From Aeromonas encheleia (GTDB lineage: Bacteria; Pseudomonadota; Gammaproteobacteria; Enterobacterales; Aeromonadaceae), in the NCBI RefSeq assembly GCF_900637545.1, contig NZ_LR134376.1:4165001-4229000 (forward strand): a DNA stretch of 64,000 nt, written 5' to 3'. A model generated the notes under the pieces. It was not told the origin of the DNA, did no database searches, and was given only the letters and a program-made list of their open reading frames with translations. How positions within the stretch are numbered: position 1 is the stretch's first letter; every line of letters starts with the position of its first letter. This document shows positions 47,905 to 55,923 of this stretch, one piece after another. Position numbers and translations under genes: made by a program.

Positions 47905-48564
47905 ATGGCACTGGCACTCTTTGATTTGGACGAGACCCTGATTGCCGGGGATTCCGCCAGCCTCTGGCTGGAGCACATGGCGGCGCAGGAGCTGGCCCCG
48001 GCAGCCATGGTCGCCGAGGAGCAGGCCATGATGTCCCTCTACCATCAGGGCAAGATGGACATGCACCAGTACATGGCCTTCACCCTGCAGCCCCTGGTGG
48101 GCAAGTCCCGCCACTGGCTGGATCAGCAGTGTCAGCACTTCGCCGAGCGGGTGCTGCGGGAGCGGATCTACCCGGAGGGGCTGGCCCGCATCGAGTGGCA
48201 TCGGAAGCGCGGTGACGAGCTGGTGCTGATCTCCGCCTCCGGCGAGCATCTGGTGGCGCCCATGGCCAGGATGCTGGGGATGGATCACTGCGTCGCCATC
48301 CTGCTGGAGGAGCAGCAGGGCATGCTGACCGGCCAGACCAGAGGCACCCTCAGCTTTAGAGAGGGCAAGGTGGCCCGCATCGAGCAGCTGTTCGCCGGCC
48401 AGGCCGGACTCTGGCAGGGGAGCCACGGCTACAGCGACTCCCACAACGATCTGCCGCTGCTGCGGGCGGTGGCCCATCCCCATGCGGTCAACCCCGCCCC
48501 CAGCCTGCGCCAGGTCGCCGAGGCGCTGAGCTGGCCGACCCTGAGCTGGCGGCTGGCGGCCTGA
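47905..48564 (+). CDS. HAD-IB family phosphatase
   Basis: A 219-residue cytoplasmic phosphatase. Motif I is FDLDETLIAGDSASLW (nucleophile Asp and acid Asp), motif II LVLISASGEHLV, motif III the lysine in FREGKVARIEQL, and motif IV YSDSHNDLPLL. A helical cap lies between motifs I and II, as in SerB-type HAD-IB enzymes. AAGGAG lies six bases before the ATG. Last gene of the Pho-linked operon, about 70 bases after the ATPase. It may remove phosphate from the product of the alkaline-phosphatase-like enzyme, completing phosphate release; the substrate is inferred from context only. Confidence 0.85.
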   Translation: MALALFDLDETLIAGDSASLWLEHMAAQELAPAAMVAEEQAMMSLYHQGKMDMHQYMAFTLQPLVGKSRHWLDQQCQHFAERVLRERIYPEGLARIEWHRKRGDELVLISASGEHLVAPMARMLGMDHCVAILLEEQQGMLTGQTRGTLSFREGKVARIEQLFAGQAGLWQGSHGYSDSHNDLPLLRAVAHPHAVNPAPSLRQVAEALSWPTLSWRLAA

Positions 48565-48569
48565 AAACA

Positions 48570-48591
48570 GAAGAGACCCTCAGGTCTCTTC
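48570..48591 (-). terminator. Hairpin between convergent genes
   Basis: GAAGAGACC/GGTCTCTTC around a CTCA loop. On the minus strand it is followed by TGTTTTC. It overlaps the stop codon of the cyclase gene. Confidence 0.65.
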
Positions 48592-50199
48592 GTTGCTCAG
48601 CAGGCTCCCCTGGGGCGAGACGTCCTCGGCCGGCCCGGGCGGCTGGCCGAGGTAGATGCGGTTCTTGCCATCCCGCTTGGCGCGATACACCTCGGCATCG
48701 ACGATCTCCAGCAGGCCCTTGGCATCCAGACCGGACGCACTGGCCACCAGCCCGCCGCTGAAGGTCAGCCTGAGGCCGGGTTCGCGCCAGTCCAGCGAGG
48801 TAACCCCGAGCCGGAACTGCTCGAGCAGCATCAGGCAGAAGTGCACATCCGACTTGACCAGCAGCACCATCAGCTCCTCGCCGCCGTAGCGGCAGACCCA
48901 GCCATGATCCCCCAGCAGCTGGTTGCCGAGCGCGGCCACCCGCTTGAGCACCACGTCCCCGGTGTGGTGGCCGTAGGTATCGTTGACCCGCTTGAAGTTG
49001 TCGAGATCCAGCATGGCCAGGCAGAAGGGCTGCTGCTCGAGCAGCAGGTGCTGCAGCCGCTCATCGAAGAAGCGCCGGTTGTAGAGGCCGGTCAGCTTGT
49101 CCATGTTGGCCTGCTGGCGCACCTCATGATAATCCTTGCTCACCTCGGCCAGCTCGGCATAGACCCGACTGAGCTCGCGCATCCCCCCCTGAGGCACATC
49201 GTCGGGGCGCAGGCGGCTGGCCCGGATCATGGTTGAGATCTCGTCGAGCATGCGCCTGAAGTTGCGGGCCCAGAGCAGGGCCAGCAGCACATAGAGCACG
49301 CTGGCCAGCACCACCACCCCCAGCACGTTGAGGGAGGCGCTCGTCACCACGGCCTGCACGCTGGCCGCAGGCTGGACGCTGATCAGCACCCAGTTCCAGC
49401 GGGGCAGGCGACGGTAGGCCACGTACTGCCGGGACTCGGCATCCAGGAAGATGCCCTCATTCTGGCTGAACTGGGTGCGCCATTGGGGAGAGGGCATTGA
49501 CTTGAGCAGCCGCTCGGGATCCGGCCCTGCCAGCACCTTGCCGGACGAGTTGATGATCATCTGATAACCCGAGCCCGGCTGGCGATTCAGCTGGGCCGAG
49601 AAGGGGGCCAGCACGGCATCGATGGCCAGCACGCCCTGCACCCTGCCCTGCTTGTCCACCAGCGCCCGCGCCAGGGAGACCATCAGTATGTTCTGATAGT
49701 CGCCATAGCCCTGATAGGGTTCGGTCCACACCATCTGGCCCACATGCTGGCTGGCCAGCTGGTACCAGGGGCGGGACCTGGGATCGTACTCGGCAGGTAC
49801 CTCAGGCGCGGGGTAGATCAGCATGTTGCCCTGAGCTGTGCCCACATAGGCATAGCTGAGATCGGCGATGACCCCCTTGTAGAGTGCCCACTCCCGCAGA
49901 TAATGTTCCGGGTTCAGCAAGACAGGGCCGCTGAAGTCCTCGACCTTCACCCGGTCGTAAATCAGGATAAACTGGCGTTCAAGCTCGTTGAGATAGGGCT
50001 CGATGAAGGTGTGCTGCAACTGCTGATTGGTGGTGAGCAGGCGCTGCTGCAGCTCGCTTTGCAGGCTGCGTTCCATGTGCAGGTAGTAGATACTGCCCAG
50101 CATCAGCACCGGCAGAAACAGCAATACCAGCCCCAGTCGCATGCGAGCAACCAGGGACCAGTTTTGCGTGGTAACAACCCGCTTGTCGCGCTTGGCCAA
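48580..50199 (-). CDS. dCache-GGDEF diguanylate cyclase
   Basis: A 539-residue membrane protein. First span at about residues 22-41, then a periplasmic double-Cache sensor of about 240 residues (PRSRPWYQLASQHVGQMVWTEPY is the Cache signature; ILMVSLARALVDKQGRVQGVLAIDA follows), and a second span at about 290-312. The GGDEF domain has DKLTGLYNRRFFDERL, AMLDLDNFKRVNDTYGHHTGD and the active loop YGGEELMVLL, where Leu replaces the usual Phe. There is no RxxD inhibitory site. The start is a TTG with weak GGA; a later Met at residue 20 would remove the cytoplasmic head. The sensor probably binds a small metabolite outside. Confidence 0.9.
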   Translation of the reverse strand: MAKRDKRVVTTQNWSLVARMRLGLVLLFLPVLMLGSIYYLHMERSLQSELQQRLLTTNQQLQHTFIEPYLNELERQFILIYDRVKVEDFSGPVLLNPEHYLREWALYKGVIADLSYAYVGTAQGNMLIYPAPEVPAEYDPRSRPWYQLASQHVGQMVWTEPYQGYGDYQNILMVSLARALVDKQGRVQGVLAIDAVLAPFSAQLNRQPGSGYQMIINSSGKVLAGPDPERLLKSMPSPQWRTQFSQNEGIFLDAESRQYVAYRRLPRWNWVLISVQPAASVQAVVTSASLNVLGVVVLASVLYVLLALLWARNFRRMLDEISTMIRASRLRPDDVPQGGMRELSRVYAELAEVSKDYHEVRQQANMDKLTGLYNRRFFDERLQHLLLEQQPFCLAMLDLDNFKRVNDTYGHHTGDVVLKRVAALGNQLLGDHGWVCRYGGEELMVLLVKSDVHFCLMLLEQFRLGVTSLDWREPGLRLTFSGGLVASASGLDAKGLLEIVDAEVYRAKRDGKNRIYLGQPPGPAEDVSPQGSLLSNEET

Positions 50200-50309
50200 T
50201 CCAGGCCCCCGGCTACCGTAAGATGTGATGTAGTGTCAGAATATCAGCCCCGCCGGATGGCGTCCAAAAGGAAGCTTGTGATGAGGTCGACGAGAGGGAA
50301 CTGGCTCCG

Positions 50310-50750
50310 ATGTTGAACCCGGATCTGTTGATGGCGCTGCACTATTGCGCCGTGATCACCCTGACCGGGGCCGTGACCTCGGTCTATTTTCTGTTCCGGC
50401 GCGGCATGTCCATCGATCAGGTTCGCAAGCTGCTGCTGGCAGACAGCCTGGCGGCGGTGGCGCTGTTGCTCATCTTCATCACCGGCGTCTTGCTGCTGCT
50501 CGCCCACCCGGTGGCGCCGGTCACTCTGCTCGCCAACCCCGGCTATCGCACCAAGCTGCTGCTGTTCTTCGGCATGGCCATCAGCTTCGGCTATCCGAGC
50601 CGGCTGTTCCATCACTGGCGCCGCTCCCTGCGCCAGGGGCGCCCGCCCCTGGTCTCCATCCAGCAGCAGTTCTGGGTGATCTGGATCCTGCGCGGCAACC
50701 TGCTGCTGCTCGCCCTGCTGCCCTTGCTGGCCAAAATTGCCAATGGCTAA
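50310..50750 (+). CDS. DUF2214-like membrane protein
   Basis: A 146-residue protein with four spans (about residues 7-27, 45-65, 75-95 and 122-142). It has the pattern of the DUF2214 family: LHYCAVITLTGAVTSVYFLFRRG at the start, GYRTKLLLFFGMAISFGYPSRLFHHWRR in the middle and VIWILRGNLLLLALLPLLA at the end. The ribosome site AGGGA lies about eleven bases upstream. Function unknown. It stands between the cyclase and a DMT transporter. Confidence 0.7.
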   Translation: MLNPDLLMALHYCAVITLTGAVTSVYFLFRRGMSIDQVRKLLLADSLAAVALLLIFITGVLLLLAHPVAPVTLLANPGYRTKLLLFFGMAISFGYPSRLFHHWRRSLRQGRPPLVSIQQQFWVIWILRGNLLLLALLPLLAKIANG

Positions 50751-50918
50751 AGCGTTGCAGGCTGATCAGGATCCGCCGTCACCACTGCGCCGCGATTGAC
50801 CGCCTCCCCCCGCGAGCCAAAGATGCAAATCGCTGGCGACAAAGCCCCCCGCACGAGGGTATCGTGACAAGGGGGCTCAGGAGTGCCCCTTCTACCGCCT
50901 GCTCAGGGATGAATCCGT

Positions 50919-51830
50919 ATGCGTTCGAACATGATGTTATTGATGGCCGCCGCCATCTGGGGACTGGGCTTCGTCGCCCAGCGCCTGGGGATGGATCACA
51001 TGGGGCCTTTCACCTTCAACGGCCTGCGCTTCCTGCTCGGCGCAGCCTCCCTGCTGCCGCTGCTGTGGTGGCTCAAATCACGCCAGCCCAGGCCACAACC
51101 CGGGCAACCGTCTGGCGATCACCGGCTGCTGCTGACCGGCGGCCTGCTCGCCGGCACTGTGCTGTTCAGTGCCGCCTCCCTGCAGCAGGTGGGACTGCTC
51201 TACACCACGGCCGCCAAGGCGGGCTTCATCACCGGCCTCTACATCATACTGGTGCCCGTCATCGGCCTGGCCCTGCGTCACAAGACCGGGACCAACACCT
51301 GGGTCGGCGCCCTCATCGCCATGGCCGGGCTCTACTACCTCAGCGTGACCGAAGACTTCAGCATGGGTTACGGGGATCTATTGCAGGTCGCCGGCGCCCT
51401 GTTCTGGGCCATCCATCTGCTGGTGCTGGATCACTACTCGAACCGGGTCGCGCCTATCCGCCTCGCCGGGGTGCAGTTTGTGGTGTGCGGCCTGCTCAGC
51501 CTTGGCACGGCGTTTGTCATAGAGACGCCGACCCTGACGGGCGCCGTGGCGGGCTGGCAGGCGCTGCTCTACGCCGGCCTGGTGTCGGTCGGGATCGGCT
51601 ACACCCTGCAGGTGGTCGGCCAGCGCGGCGCCCATCCGGCCCACGCCGCCATCATCCTCAGCCTGGAGACGGTGTTCGCCGCCATAGGGGGCGTGCTGCT
51701 ACTCGGCGAGACCCTGGACGAGCGAGCCGTCGTCGGTTGCAGCCTGATGCTGGCAGGTATGCTCATCTCCCAGATCCGGCTGCGCTGGTGGTGGAAGTCC
51801 CGTCGGGACAAGGTGCCCAGCCAGTCTTGA
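50919..51830 (+). CDS. EamA/DMT family transporter
   Basis: A 303-residue inner-membrane protein with ten spans in two EamA repeats (about residues 1-140 and 155-285). IWGLGFVAQRLGMDHMGPFTFNGLRFLLGA and GLLYTTAAKAGFITGLYIILVPVIGLAL mark the first repeat, and HAAIILSLETVFAAIGGVLLLGETL the second. These carry amino acids or other metabolites out or in; the substrate is unknown. The C-terminal tail WWWKSRRDKVPSQS is cytoplasmic and basic. The last 99 bases of the gene recur twice more downstream, exactly 116 bases apart. Confidence 0.9.
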   Translation: MRSNMMLLMAAAIWGLGFVAQRLGMDHMGPFTFNGLRFLLGAASLLPLLWWLKSRQPRPQPGQPSGDHRLLLTGGLLAGTVLFSAASLQQVGLLYTTAAKAGFITGLYIILVPVIGLALRHKTGTNTWVGALIAMAGLYYLSVTEDFSMGYGDLLQVAGALFWAIHLLVLDHYSNRVAPIRLAGVQFVVCGLLSLGTAFVIETPTLTGAVAGWQALLYAGLVSVGIGYTLQVVGQRGAHPAHAAIILSLETVFAAIGGVLLLGETLDERAVVGCSLMLAGMLISQIRLRWWWKSRRDKVPSQS

Positions 51831-52062
51831 CGAGCGCGTCATCACCGGTCGGCTGCAGCCTGATGCTGGCGGGTATGCTCATCTCCCAGATCCGGCTGCG
51901 CTGGTGGTGGAAATCCCGCCGGGACAAGGTGCCCAGCCAGTCTTGACGAGCGCGTCATCATCGGCCGGTTGCAGCCTGATGCTGGCAGGTATGCTCATCT
52001 CCCAGATCAGGCTGCGCTGGTGGTGGAAGTCCCGCCGGGACAAGATGCCCAGCCAGTCCTGA
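51732..52062 (+). repeat. Three tandem copies of the DMT-transporter 3' end
   Basis: Copies of 99 bases lie at 51732-51830, 51848-51946 and 51964-52062, spaced exactly 116 bases with 17-base spacers that differ from each other at one position. Each encodes VGCSLMLAGMLISQIRLRWW and on to the SQS stop, the first as the true gene end and the others in frames of their own. Most differences between copies are silent (CTGGCA/CTGGCG, AAGTCCCGT/AAATCCCGC, CGG/AGG). Confidence 0.95.
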
Positions 52063-52064
52063 AT

Positions 52065-52094
52065 GCAACGAGGCGCCCGTGGGCGCCTCGTTGC
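52065..52094. terminator. Bidirectional intrinsic terminator
   Basis: A 14-base perfect stem GCAACGAGGCGCCC/GGGCGCCTCGTTGC with a GT centre, between the DMT repeats and the convergent AraC gene. No long T-run. Confidence 0.7.
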
Positions 52095-52107
52095 TGTCGG
52101 GAGCGGT

Positions 52108-52983
52108 CTAGCCCCTGACGCTGGAGCAGAAGCTGACGTCGTCGCGCAGGGGATCGTCACTCATGCTGTGATAGAGCTCGAAGCAGGGGCCATCGCTGAA
52201 CTCCAGCCCGGCGGCCACCACCTCGCCGATGTGCTCCTGCCACAGCACGCCGTACTGGCTGCGATCCGTGATGAGGTAGCGGGACTGGGCATAGCGGCCG
52301 GCCGGGATGAGCTGGGTCTCCACCTCCCCCTGGGTCGATGTGCCCGCCGGCACCGTCACCCCGATATCGGTGCGGCACAGGGCCGGCGCCGTCACCTCGG
52401 GGTTGTCGTGGTAGATGAAGATCCACTCCGACTCCGCCAGCCCGCGCGCCGCCGCCCACTGATAGAGCCGCTGGCAGACGGGGCCATAGCCCTCACCATA
52501 GGGGCCGGTGACGCGAATATAGGCCAGGGTGCGGCCACTCATCTGTTCGGTTTTCATCCTGAAACTCCTCTCGTTTGACACCCCCTCATCATGACCGGCG
52601 GCCGGCTCGGATGCGTGTCCATGCTTGCTCTCTAGGTGTCCGATTTTGCTGTTTGGCAGCCGCTCCGGGTGGCTGCGTACCTCACCCGGGGTCATGGCAA
52701 ACTGCTTGCGAAACGCCTTGGCGAAGGCCTGGGAGCTGGCGAAGCCCGCCGCCAGGGCCACGCTGGTCACCGGCGCCTGGCCGTAACGCAGCGCCACCGC
52801 GGCCCGCTCCAGCCGCAGCCGGCGCTGCATCTCGCCGGGGGACTCGCCGGTGACGGCGGTGAAGATCCGGTGAAAGTGGTAGCAGGAGAGGCAGGCCAGG
52901 GCCGCCACCTCGGTCAGGCTCAGCTCGGGATCCTGCTCCAGCGCCCGGATGGCGGGCCGCAGGCGGGCACGATAGTCGATCAT
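52108..52983 (-). CDS. AraC regulator with GyrI-like effector domain
   Basis: A 291-residue regulator of the Rob/SoxS layout. The N-terminal double HTH (about residues 5-105) has LSLTEVAALACLSCYHFHRIF and VTSVALAAGFASSQAFAKAFRKQFAMTPGEVR. The C-terminal GyrI-like domain (about 145-285) has MSGRTLAYIRVTGPYGEGYG, CRTDIGVTVPAG and LIPAGRYAQSRY. Such proteins sense small hydrophobic or cationic compounds and often control efflux or resistance. The ATG overlaps the stop of an acetyltransferase gene (ATGA), so the two are coupled. Confidence 0.9.
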   Translation of the reverse strand: MIDYRARLRPAIRALEQDPELSLTEVAALACLSCYHFHRIFTAVTGESPGEMQRRLRLERAAVALRYGQAPVTSVALAAGFASSQAFAKAFRKQFAMTPGEVRSHPERLPNSKIGHLESKHGHASEPAAGHDEGVSNERSFRMKTEQMSGRTLAYIRVTGPYGEGYGPVCQRLYQWAAARGLAESEWIFIYHDNPEVTAPALCRTDIGVTVPAGTSTQGEVETQLIPAGRYAQSRYLITDRSQYGVLWQEHIGEVVAAGLEFSDGPCFELYHSMSDDPLRDDVSFCSSVRG

Positions 52984-53471
52984 GCTACGCGTACTCTCCC
53001 CATATGGAGCGCATCCACGAAGCGCCCCTGGCGAAACGCATAGGCGGGCGCGCAGCCCTCCTGCTCGAAGCCGAACTTGCGATAGAGCGCGATGGCGGGG
53101 GCATTGTCGCTGTAGACGGTCAGCTCGAGCCGCTGCAGGTTGAGCCAGTTGTCCGCCAGATCCACCGCCGCCCCCAGCAGGGCCGAGCCCACGCCGCGGC
53201 CGGCCCAGTCATCCCGTACCCCCATGCCAAAAGAAGCCACATGGCGACGACGTGGATTCGGCTCGAGCCAGAGCCCCAGATCGCCGACCAGCAGCTCATC
53301 CACTATGGCCACCAGGCCGTAGCCGCTACGCTCCGCCAGCCGTTGCTGCCACATGGCCAGGGTCGGATAGGGCATCTGCAGCGTGCCTGCCTGAGCCTTT
53401 GGCATGGCATAGAGATCCCGCAGCCCCTGCGCATCGCCGGTCTCCGCCTGACGGATGTGGATTTCGTGCAT
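52980..53471 (-). CDS. GNAT acetyltransferase, YhhY/AaaT-like
   Basis: A 163-residue acetyltransferase closely like, as I recall it, E. coli YhhY (AaaT, an amino-acid acetyltransferase). IRQAETGDAQGLRDLYAMPKAQAGTLQMPYPTLAMWQQRL is the start, HVASFGMGVRDDWAGRGVGSALLGAAVDLADNW is motif A, and RLELTVYSDNAPAIALYRKFGFEQEG the C-terminal motif. GGAGGAGA lies about six bases before the ATG. First gene of a two-gene operon with the AraC/GyrI regulator. A role in protecting against toxic amines or amino-acid derivatives would fit both. Confidence 0.85.
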   Translation of the reverse strand: MHEIHIRQAETGDAQGLRDLYAMPKAQAGTLQMPYPTLAMWQQRLAERSGYGLVAIVDELLVGDLGLWLEPNPRRRHVASFGMGVRDDWAGRGVGSALLGAAVDLADNWLNLQRLELTVYSDNAPAIALYRKFGFEQEGCAPAYAFRQGRFVDALHMGRVRVA

Positions 53472-53540
53472 TTTCGTCTCCTCCCTGATGAGCTCTTATC
53501 TTGCCTAAAGACGGCGCCGCATGCATCCACAACTGTCATC

Positions 53541-53577
53541 ATTCGGGATACCTATCAAAGAGTTATAAAAGGCCTAT
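53541..53577 (+). promoter_or_regulatory. Possible OxyR site upstream of katA
   Basis: CTAT tetrads at 53552 and 53574 are spaced 22 bases as in the four-part OxyR pattern, and the conserved A two bases before the first is present. The two ATAG tetrads match only at two of four bases each. The place, about 60-90 bases before catalase, fits. Confidence 0.35.
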
Positions 53578-53634
53578 TGGCCCGGGGACAGGCATATCTC
53601 CTAGAGTGGGCGCCTCATCACAAGGAGATGCCCC

Positions 53635-55080
53635 ATGACTGACAAGAGCCTGCATAGCGCCAATGGCGCCCCCGTCGTCGACAACAACAACAGCCTCACC
53701 GCCGGCCCCCGTGGTCCGGTGCTGATGCAAGACATCTGGTTGATGGAGAAGCTGGCGCATTTCGATCGGGAGCGGATCCCGGAGCGGGTGGTTCACGCTA
53801 AGGGCTCCGGCGCCTACGGCACCTTTACCCTGACCCACGACATCGGCCGGTTCAGCAAGGCCGATCTGTTCAACAGCGTCGGCAAGCAGACCCCGGTGTT
53901 CCTGCGCTTCTCCACAGTGGCGGGGGAGAAGGGCGCCGCCGATGCCGAGCGCGACGTGCGCGGCTTCGCCTTGAAGTTTTACACCGAGCAGGGCAACTGG
54001 GATCTGGTGGGCAACAACACCCCTGTCTTCTTCATCCGCGATCCGCTCAAGTTCCCGGACTTCATCCACACCCAGAAGCGGGATCCGCGCACCAACCTGC
54101 GCAGCGCCACCGCCGCCTGGGATTTCTGGTCCCGTCACCCGGAGTCCCTGCACCAGGTCACCATCTTGTTCAGCGATCGCGGCATCCCCAAGAGCCTGCG
54201 GGAGATGAACGGCTACGGCAGCCACACCTTCAGCTTCATCAACGACGCCAACGAGCGCTCCTGGGTCAAGTTCCACTTCAAGAGCGAGCAGGGTCACAGC
54301 TTCTACACGGATGAAGAGGCCGCCACCGTGGTCGGCCAGGATAGGGAGAGCAGCCAGGCGGATCTCTACAACGCCATCGAGCGGGGCGACTTCCCGCGCT
54401 GGAAGGTCTATGTGCAGGTGATGCCGGAGGCGGAGGCCCACAGCTACCACATCCACCCCTTCGATCTCACCAGGGTGTGGCCCCACGGCGACTACCCGCT
54501 GATCCCGGTCGGGGTGCTGGAGCTGAACCAGAACCCGGACAACTACTTCGCCCACGTGGAGCAGGCCGCCTTCACCCCGGCCAACGTGGTGCCCGGCATC
54601 GGCTTCTCGCCGGATCGCATGCTGCAGGGTCGGCTGTTCTCCTATGGCGATACCCAGCGCTACCGCCTCGGGGTCAACCATGGCCTGCTGCCGGTCAACG
54701 CCCCCCGCTGCCCGTTCAGCGGCGCCCATCGCGATGGTGCCATGCGCAGCGACGGCAACGGCGGCGCCAGCCCGAACTACCAGCCGAACCGCTTCGGCAC
54801 CCAGCAGCCGAGCGAGCAGCACGAGCCGGCGCTGAGCCTGGAAGGGGCCGCCCTGCACTACGACTTCCGCGACTACGACAGCGACTACTACAGCCAGCCG
54901 GGCCAGCTGTTCCGCCTCATGGACGAGGGGCAACGCTCGCGCCTCGCCGCCAACCTGGCGCGCTCCCTCATCAATGTGGAGGACGACGCCATAGTCGCGG
55001 TCCAGCTCAGGCACCTGGAGCAGGCCGATCCGGAATACGCCAAGCGGGTCGAGCTGGCGCTGGCCGCCCTGCAGCGCTAG
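53635..55080 (+). CDS. katA: Catalase (small-subunit haem type)
   Basis: A 481-residue monofunctional catalase that decomposes hydrogen peroxide. [19 protein letters not shown] carries the catalytic histidine, [48 protein letters not shown] holds the catalytic asparagine, and [18 protein letters not shown] the haem-ligating tyrosine. Length matches small-subunit clade-3 catalases. No signal peptide, so cytoplasmic. AAGGAG lies seven bases before the ATG. A single gene with its own terminator; oxidative-stress control is likely, and a possible OxyR site lies upstream. Confidence 0.97.
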   Translation: MTDKSLHSANGAPVVDNNNSLTAGPRGPVLMQDIWLMEKLAHFDRERIPERVVHAKGSGAYGTFTLTHDIGRFSKADLFNSVGKQTPVFLRFSTVAGEKGAADAERDVRGFALKFYTEQGNWDLVGNNTPVFFIRDPLKFPDFIHTQKRDPRTNLRSATAAWDFWSRHPESLHQVTILFSDRGIPKSLREMNGYGSHTFSFINDANERSWVKFHFKSEQGHSFYTDEEAATVVGQDRESSQADLYNAIERGDFPRWKVYVQVMPEAEAHSYHIHPFDLTRVWPHGDYPLIPVGVLELNQNPDNYFAHVEQAAFTPANVVPGIGFSPDRMLQGRLFSYGDTQRYRLGVNHGLLPVNAPRCPFSGAHRDGAMRSDGNGGASPNYQPNRFGTQQPSEQHEPALSLEGAALHYDFRDYDSDYYSQPGQLFRLMDEGQRSRLAANLARSLINVEDDAIVAVQLRHLEQADPEYAKRVELALAALQR

Positions 55081-55098
55081 GCCGCTGGCACGCAATAC

Positions 55099-55128
55099 AA
55101 AAAGGGGGGCCATCAGGCCCCCTTTTTT
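55099..55128 (+). terminator. Intrinsic terminator of katA
   Basis: GGGGGCC/GGCCCCC around ATCA, preceded by A and followed by six T. Confidence 0.9.
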
Positions 55129-55150
55129 GCAGCATAGATATTTGATGAAT

Positions 55151-55178
55151 AAAAAAACGGAGCCCTGAGGCTCCGTTT
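55151..55178 (-). terminator. Intrinsic terminator of the small arginine-rich gene
   Basis: ACGGAGCC/GGCTCCGT around CTGA; on the minus strand it is followed by seven T. It lies 12 bases past the stop of the small gene at its right. Confidence 0.85.
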
Positions 55179-55190
55179 ACCGATGCTGTT

Positions 55191-55298
55191 TCAATCCCGA
55201 ACGGAACGCGCTTCGCGCTCTGCCCGTTCCCGTACCAACAGGCGTTTGTACCACCAACTACTGCGACGACGTTGCATATTGGAAGAGCGACGAGCCAT
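55191..55298 (-). CDS. Candidate small arginine-rich protein, 35 residues
   Basis: A short frame encodes MARRSSNMQRRRSSWWYKRL followed by LVRERAEREARSVRD. It is extremely basic, with an aromatic WWY cluster and a charged helical tail. The main support is the strong minus-strand terminator directly after it, for which no other gene is available. The ribosome site is weak (TAAGAA before the ATG). Nucleic-acid or ribosome association would fit the charge. I do not recognise a family. Confidence 0.5.
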   Translation of the reverse strand: MARRSSNMQRRRSSWWYKRLLVRERAEREARSVRD

Positions 55299-55382
55299 TT
55301 CTTAGGTCCCAGCCAAGAGAAGAAAGAGCCGCATTATGCGACAGAGATCACTTCCATGTCTGTAGCTGGATCAAGAAAAGCC

Positions 55383-55700
55383 TCACTGGCCCACGCTGAT
55401 CGTCTCTCTATTGGCGGCCCCTTCGGCGGCGGGCAGGCGCACCACAGGCTCGCGCCAGGCCAGGGGACCGTTGCTCTCCTGCGCGTTTTGCGGGCCGCAC
55501 TCCAGCCAGCCGTCACCCTGCTGGATGCGGGCACCGAGGGAGTATTTTTGATCCTGATACCAGCAGACCCGCTCCGGCAAGGCGCCAAGCGGCAACACCA
55601 GCTCCGCCCCCACCCCATGGCTGAGGGAGTTGGCGGCCGGAGCGGCGAGCACGGGGGTGAGACCCGTCAGGGCAAACAGATAAAACGCGGTTCTGAGCAT
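55383..55700 (-). CDS. Small exported protein, DUF1496-like
   Basis: A 105-residue precursor. Signal peptide MLRTAFYLFALTGLTPVLAA, then a domain with the cysteine pair in RVCWYQDQKYSLGARIQQGDGWLECGPQN, which matches the C-Y-Y-x-D-x-x-Y-S-x-G-A pattern I associate with DUF1496. The two cysteines probably form a disulphide in the periplasm. The start at 55700 opens the signal peptide; AGG lies about nine bases upstream. Function unknown; it stands alone. Confidence 0.68.
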   Translation of the reverse strand: MLRTAFYLFALTGLTPVLAAPAANSLSHGVGAELVLPLGALPERVCWYQDQKYSLGARIQQGDGWLECGPQNAQESNGPLAWREPVVRLPAAEGAANRETISVGQ

Positions 55701-55923
55701 GAGATGAAACCTGTGACGACGAGGGGGAGATCCACTAAAGCGACCATCATTGTCGCCGACTTGACCAATAAATATCGGCTCATCTGGCATTCCGGGGGCA
55801 ATATGGTAGCCTGCCAGCGACCGCCGCATCCCGCCAGGAAGCGGCGCTCCAGTTCAGGTGATATTGTCGGGATATGGCAATATATACCCTTATTAATCAA
55901 ATAATTACTTGGATATGTTGTCA

